The notes under the pieces were generated by a model. That model was not told the DNA's origin, did no database searches, and was given only the letters and a program-made list of their open reading frames with translations. Shown in pieces: positions 5,620-8,200 of a stretch of 8,200 nucleotides of DNA. Where the stretch lies: assembly GCA_030050125.1 (NCBI GenBank), contig JASIJN010000250.1, positions 1 to 8,200 on the forward strand, written 5' to 3'. The translations under genes were made by a program, and so were the position numbers. Origin of the DNA: Streptosporangiaceae bacterium. Lineage in GTDB: Bacteria > Actinomycetota > Actinomycetes > Streptosporangiales > Streptosporangiaceae. Positions within the stretch are counted from its first letter, which is position 1. Each line of letters starts with the position of its first letter.

Positions 5620-6498
5620 GTGAATACAGGCACCCTGCGAATCAGCCTTCTTGGCCCGCTGGAGGTGCGTGACGGGGATCGGCTGGTCGCGCTGGCCGGA
5701 ATGAAGCAGCGCACGCTGCTCTGTTTACTGGCGCTGAACCCCAGGTCATCGGTACCCGTCGACGCGCTGATAGTCGCGCTGTGGGGTGACGCCGCGCCGG
5801 CGACCGCCAGGGCCAAACTACACACGTACGTCTGCGAGTTGCGCAAGGCCCTCTGCAACGACTGCCAGGACCGCGCTCGTGGCTGGCCCGTACAGACCCG
5901 GCCAGGTGGTTACCAGCTCTGTGACGACGTCGATCTGGACAGCAGCGAGTTCGAGGCCGACGCCAGCAAGGCCAGGCACGCCGGCCGCCTTGGTGATCAC
6001 GCCCAGGCGTCGGGACTGTTCGCCTGCGCGCTGGCCATGTGGCGCGGTCCGGCGCTCGCGGATGTGGAGTCCTACGCGATCCAGGCCGCCGCGAACGCCC
6101 TCAACGAGGAGCGGCTGCTCGCGATCGAGGGCAAGGCCGAGGCGGATCTTCATCTCGGCTGGTACGACGACGTGGTGGCCGAGCTGTCCCTGGTCTCTGC
6201 GGCCAACCCGCTGCGCGAGCGGCTGCGCGGGGAACTGATGCTGGCCCTGTACCGCCGCGGTGCCCGGAACGAGGCGCTCGCGGTCTTCCGCGACGGCCAT
6301 CAGGCCATGACCCGCGAGCTTGGCCTGCCGCCGGGACCTCAGCTATGTCGGCTGCAGCAGCTCATGCTCCGCGACGACCCGGCGTTGTGGACCCGGCCCC
6401 CGAACGACCTGCTGTCGATGGAAGCGGCGCAGGACGCCGTCCGAACGCCGCCCGGTCCTCGTGATTCCCCTCCTGGTAGCCGCTGGCCTGCAACGTAA
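5620..6498 (+). CDS. SARP-family transcriptional activator with a TTA codon
   Basis: 292-residue regulator in the small SARP class (AfsR/DnrI/ActII-ORF4 type). The OmpR-like winged-helix DNA-binding domain spans about 6-100 (LRISLLGPLEV, the GMKQRTLLCLLAL helix, VDALIVALWGD, AKLHTYVCELRKAL, GGYQL). A bacterial transcriptional activation domain (BTAD) of helical repeats follows at about 107-253, with DSSEFE, ALAMWRGPALADV, LNEERLLAIEGKAEADL, ERLRGELMLALYRRGARNEAL and ELGLPPGPQL. SARPs usually switch on nearby specialised-metabolite genes. Codon 36 (5725-5727) is TTA, inside the DNA-binding domain; I found no other in-frame TTA in the window's genes. The start is set by GGAGG (5606-5610): GTG at 5620, or the adjacent TTG at 5617. 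An ATG at 5515 would add 35 residues without family features. The last ~35 residues, beyond the BTAD, overlap the convergent exporter gene. Confidence 0.92.
   Translation: MNTGTLRISLLGPLEVRDGDRLVALAGMKQRTLLCLLALNPRSSVPVDALIVALWGDAAPATARAKLHTYVCELRKALCNDCQDRARGWPVQTRPGGYQLCDDVDLDSSEFEADASKARHAGRLGDHAQASGLFACALAMWRGPALADVESYAIQAAANALNEERLLAIEGKAEADLHLGWYDDVVAELSLVSAANPLRERLRGELMLALYRRGARNEALAVFRDGHQAMTRELGLPPGPQLCRLQQLMLRDDPALWTRPPNDLLSMEAAQDAVRTPPGPRDSPPGSRWPAT
5725..5727 (+). promoter_or_regulatory. In-frame TTA leucine codon in the SARP gene (possible bldA control)
   Basis: The codon for Leu36 of the SARP is TTA. In Streptomyces such codons are read only by the bldA tRNA, which accumulates late in growth, and they are concentrated in cluster activators such as ActII-ORF4. 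Whether bldA-type control applies depends on the genus, which is unknown here. Confidence 0.65.
6362..6498. other. Tail-to-tail coding overlap of SARP and ABC exporter genes
   Basis: Both genes code through the same 137 nt on opposite strands. The exporter's conserved core ends near 6473 and the SARP's near 6391, so each has run about 35 residues into the other instead of stopping. No terminator fits between them, so each transcript should extend antisense into the other gene. Confidence 0.8.
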
Positions 6499-8200
6499 AG
6501 AGGCGGTGGTACTCACCGTCGGCGGCCATCAGCTCCTCGTGCGTGCCCTGCTCCGTGACCAGGCCGCCGCCGATGACGTAGATGATGCTGGCGTCGCGCA
6601 CCGTGCTGAGCCGGTGCGAGATCAGCAGGCTGGTCCGGCCGGCGCGGAGGGCGCGCAGCTGCTGGTGAATGGCCGACTCGGCCTCGGCGTCCAGCCCTGA
6701 GCTCGGCTCGTCCAGGATCAGCAAGTCCCGGTCGGCCCGCATGAAGCCGCGGGCCAGGGCCAGCCGCTGCCACTGGCCCCCGGACAAGATCACGCCGACC
6801 TCTGGGTTATCCCGGTCGGCCGAGCCGAAGAACATCCGGCTGAGCATCGTGTCATAACCCCGGGGCAGTCGCGACACGGCCGCGTCGGCGCCCGCGAGTT
6901 CGGCCGCGTCGCGAATCTGGTCGCGGTCGCCCAGCCGGGCGAGATCGCCCATGCCGATGTTCTCGGCCGCGGTGAGGTCGTAGGACATGTAGTCCTGGAA
7001 TACCGTGCCGATGCGCTGCCGCAGCTCGGCCGGGTCGGCCTCCCGGATGTCGACTCCGTCCCAGGTGATGCTGCCCCGGGCCGGATCGTAGAAACGGCAC
7101 AAGAGCTTGACGAGGGTGGTCTTGCCCGCGCCGTTGAGCCCCACAACGGCCACCGCCGCGCCGGGCGGGATCACCATGCTCAGCCCGCGCAGCACCCACG
7201 GGTGCCCGTCGTCGTAGCGGAACCATACGTCCCGCAGCACGATGCCCTCCCGGAGGGCGGGAACCGGCCTGGGCTCGGCGGCGAGCGGCAAGTCAGGGCC
7301 GATCGACACCAGGTCGCCGTAATGGCTGAACAGCAGCATGGACTGAGTGAGCTGAGCGAGCGACGCGATCGCACTCGAGACGGCCGCCTGAACGCCGAGG
7401 ATGGCGATCACGAACATGGTCACGTCGCCGATGGGCAGCTGGTGCCTTGCCACCTGCCAGATGATCCAGACGAGCCCAGCGGCTGAGATCGCCGACGAGA
7501 GCAGCGACAGCAAGCCTTCGACGCGGACGAGCCGGCGGTCGAGCGCCCGCTGGCCACTCTGGACCGACCGCATATCCGTGAGCATCCGCTCGCGAAGGAA
7601 GTCGCCGAGGCCGAACAGCCTGATCTCTTTCGCCGCTGCCTGATCCGTCAGCAGCCGGGCATAGAACATCTGACGGCGAGCGATGGGGCTGGCCCGCCAG
7701 GCCAGGTCGGCCTGCCTGCCGCTGTTGCGCAGCTGCGCCCAGACGGCAGGCACCGCCGTCGCCGCCACCAGGGCGGCCATCGCCGGGCTGATCACGTACA
7801 GCGCTATGCCCAGGGTGACAGCCGTGATCATGGCCTGTCCGATCCCCAGCACGGAGCCGGCGAACGAACTCCCCGTACTGCTGGAGACCTGCTGGGCCAG
7901 GCGAAGCTTGTCGGAGAAACGCGGTGACTCGAAACGGCTCATACCGGGGAATGCGTTGATCGCCCGGTACACGTTGTCCTGCACCAGCAGCCCGAGCCTG
8001 CGCCGCAGCTCCGATTCGATATACCGTCGCGCGTACGGCACGATCGCGGCGACCAGGCCCACGCCGCCGAGAGCGACGGCGATCACCAGGACATGACCCC
8101 GTATGAGGTCAGGCCCCCCTGTGCCCGGAGCGGCGCGGCCGCTCGGCGGGGTGCCGGCCAGGGCGTCGAGGACGGCGCGCTGGAGCCACGCGCTGGCCGC
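6362..8200 (-). CDS. ABC exporter, fused membrane-ATPase half-transporter (5' end off window)
   Basis: The minus-strand frame is open to the right edge, so the gene is partial: 612 codons are visible and the start plus the first membrane helix lie outside. A GTG at 8086 is unlikely to be the true start, because the 38 codons before it read as a normal exporter (helix, Gly/Pro-rich loop, next helix). Numbered from that GTG, the membrane domain covers 1-265 with a coupling-type segment FYARLLTDQAAAKEIRLFGL (141-160). The ATPase domain has Walker A GLNGAGKTT (316-324), Q364, signature LSGGQWQR (434-441), Walker B LLILDEP (455-461) and switch His491. The 'LSGGQWQR' and 'KEIRLFGLGDFL' forms are common in exporters encoded in lanthipeptide and other natural-product clusters, acting as dimers in the membrane; no substrate can be named. 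Beyond ...LQASGYQ (538), a 36-residue Arg/Gly/Ser/Pro tail overlaps the SARP gene. Confidence 0.92.
   Translation of the reverse strand, partial: AASAWLQRAVLDALAGTPPSGRAAPGTGGPDLIRGHVLVIAVALGGVGLVAAIVPYARRYIESELRRRLGLLVQDNVYRAINAFPGMSRFESPRFSDKLRLAQQVSSSTGSSFAGSVLGIGQAMITAVTLGIALYVISPAMAALVAATAVPAVWAQLRNSGRQADLAWRASPIARRQMFYARLLTDQAAAKEIRLFGLGDFLRERMLTDMRSVQSGQRALDRRLVRVEGLLSLLSSAISAAGLVWIIWQVARHQLPIGDVTMFVIAILGVQAAVSSAIASLAQLTQSMLLFSHYGDLVSIGPDLPLAAEPRPVPALREGIVLRDVWFRYDDGHPWVLRGLSMVIPPGAAVAVVGLNGAGKTTLVKLLCRFYDPARGSITWDGVDIREADPAELRQRIGTVFQDYMSYDLTAAENIGMGDLARLGDRDQIRDAAELAGADAAVSRLPRGYDTMLSRMFFGSADRDNPEVGVILSGGQWQRLALARGFMRADRDLLILDEPSSGLDAEAESAIHQQLRALRAGRTSLLISHRLSTVRDASIIYVIGGGLVTEQGTHEELMAADGEYHRLFTLQASGYQEGNHEDRAAFGRRPAPLPSTAGRSGAGSTTPGRRGA

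Noticed and set aside
5175..5858. Minus-strand frame of 227 codons covering the gap and the SARP 5' end
   Set aside because: No family features. It runs antisense through the SARP DNA-binding domain and its Ala/Pro/Ser/Arg composition is shadow-like.

Overview
The window looks like chromosome from a high-GC actinomycete (Actinomycetota). Evidence: strongly G/C-biased third codon positions, GTG starts, a SARP-type regulator carrying a rare TTA leucine codon, a calerythrin-like EF-hand protein and a Mycobacterium-Mtb12-like lipoprotein. The genus cannot be fixed from sequence alone. I see no rRNA, tRNA, CRISPR array, complete insertion sequence or phage gene.

Layout, left to right. (1) 188-1378 (+): an importer-type ABC ATPase of the FbpC/PotA kind with a C-terminal TOBE domain; its permease and binding protein are not in the window. 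(2) 1534-1896 (+): a small ABM-like (dimeric alpha-beta barrel) protein with its own likely extended -10 promoter. A strong hairpin at 1897-1933 follows and probably also stops the convergent next gene. (3) 2009-2578 (-): a four-EF-hand calcium-binding protein with an excellent ribosome binding site and an inverted repeat upstream. (4) 2840-3367 and 3372-4925 (+): a two-gene unit, a secreted lipoprotein followed 4 nt later by a DHA2-type 14-helix MFS exporter. (5) 4926-5619: about 690 bases with no convincing intact gene. It holds what looks like the 5' stub of a broken IS30-type transposase on the minus strand, and a GC-rich hairpin. (6) 5620-6498 (+): a SARP-family activator with a TTA codon at codon 36. 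(7) 6362-8200 (-): an ABC exporter (fused membrane and ATPase domains) that runs off the right edge, so its start is missing. Its 3' end overlaps the SARP gene by 137 nt, tail to tail.

The right half (lipoprotein plus MFS pump, SARP, ABC exporter) resembles the edge of a specialised-metabolite cluster. No biosynthetic enzyme is visible, so that remains inference and the cluster body, if any, would lie to the right. The left half is a set of unrelated housekeeping or accessory genes. I found no clear candidate for an entirely new multi-gene system. The observations most worth following are the SARP/exporter overlap with its TTA codon, the lipoprotein-MFS pairing, and the gene-poor gap with its transposase stub.
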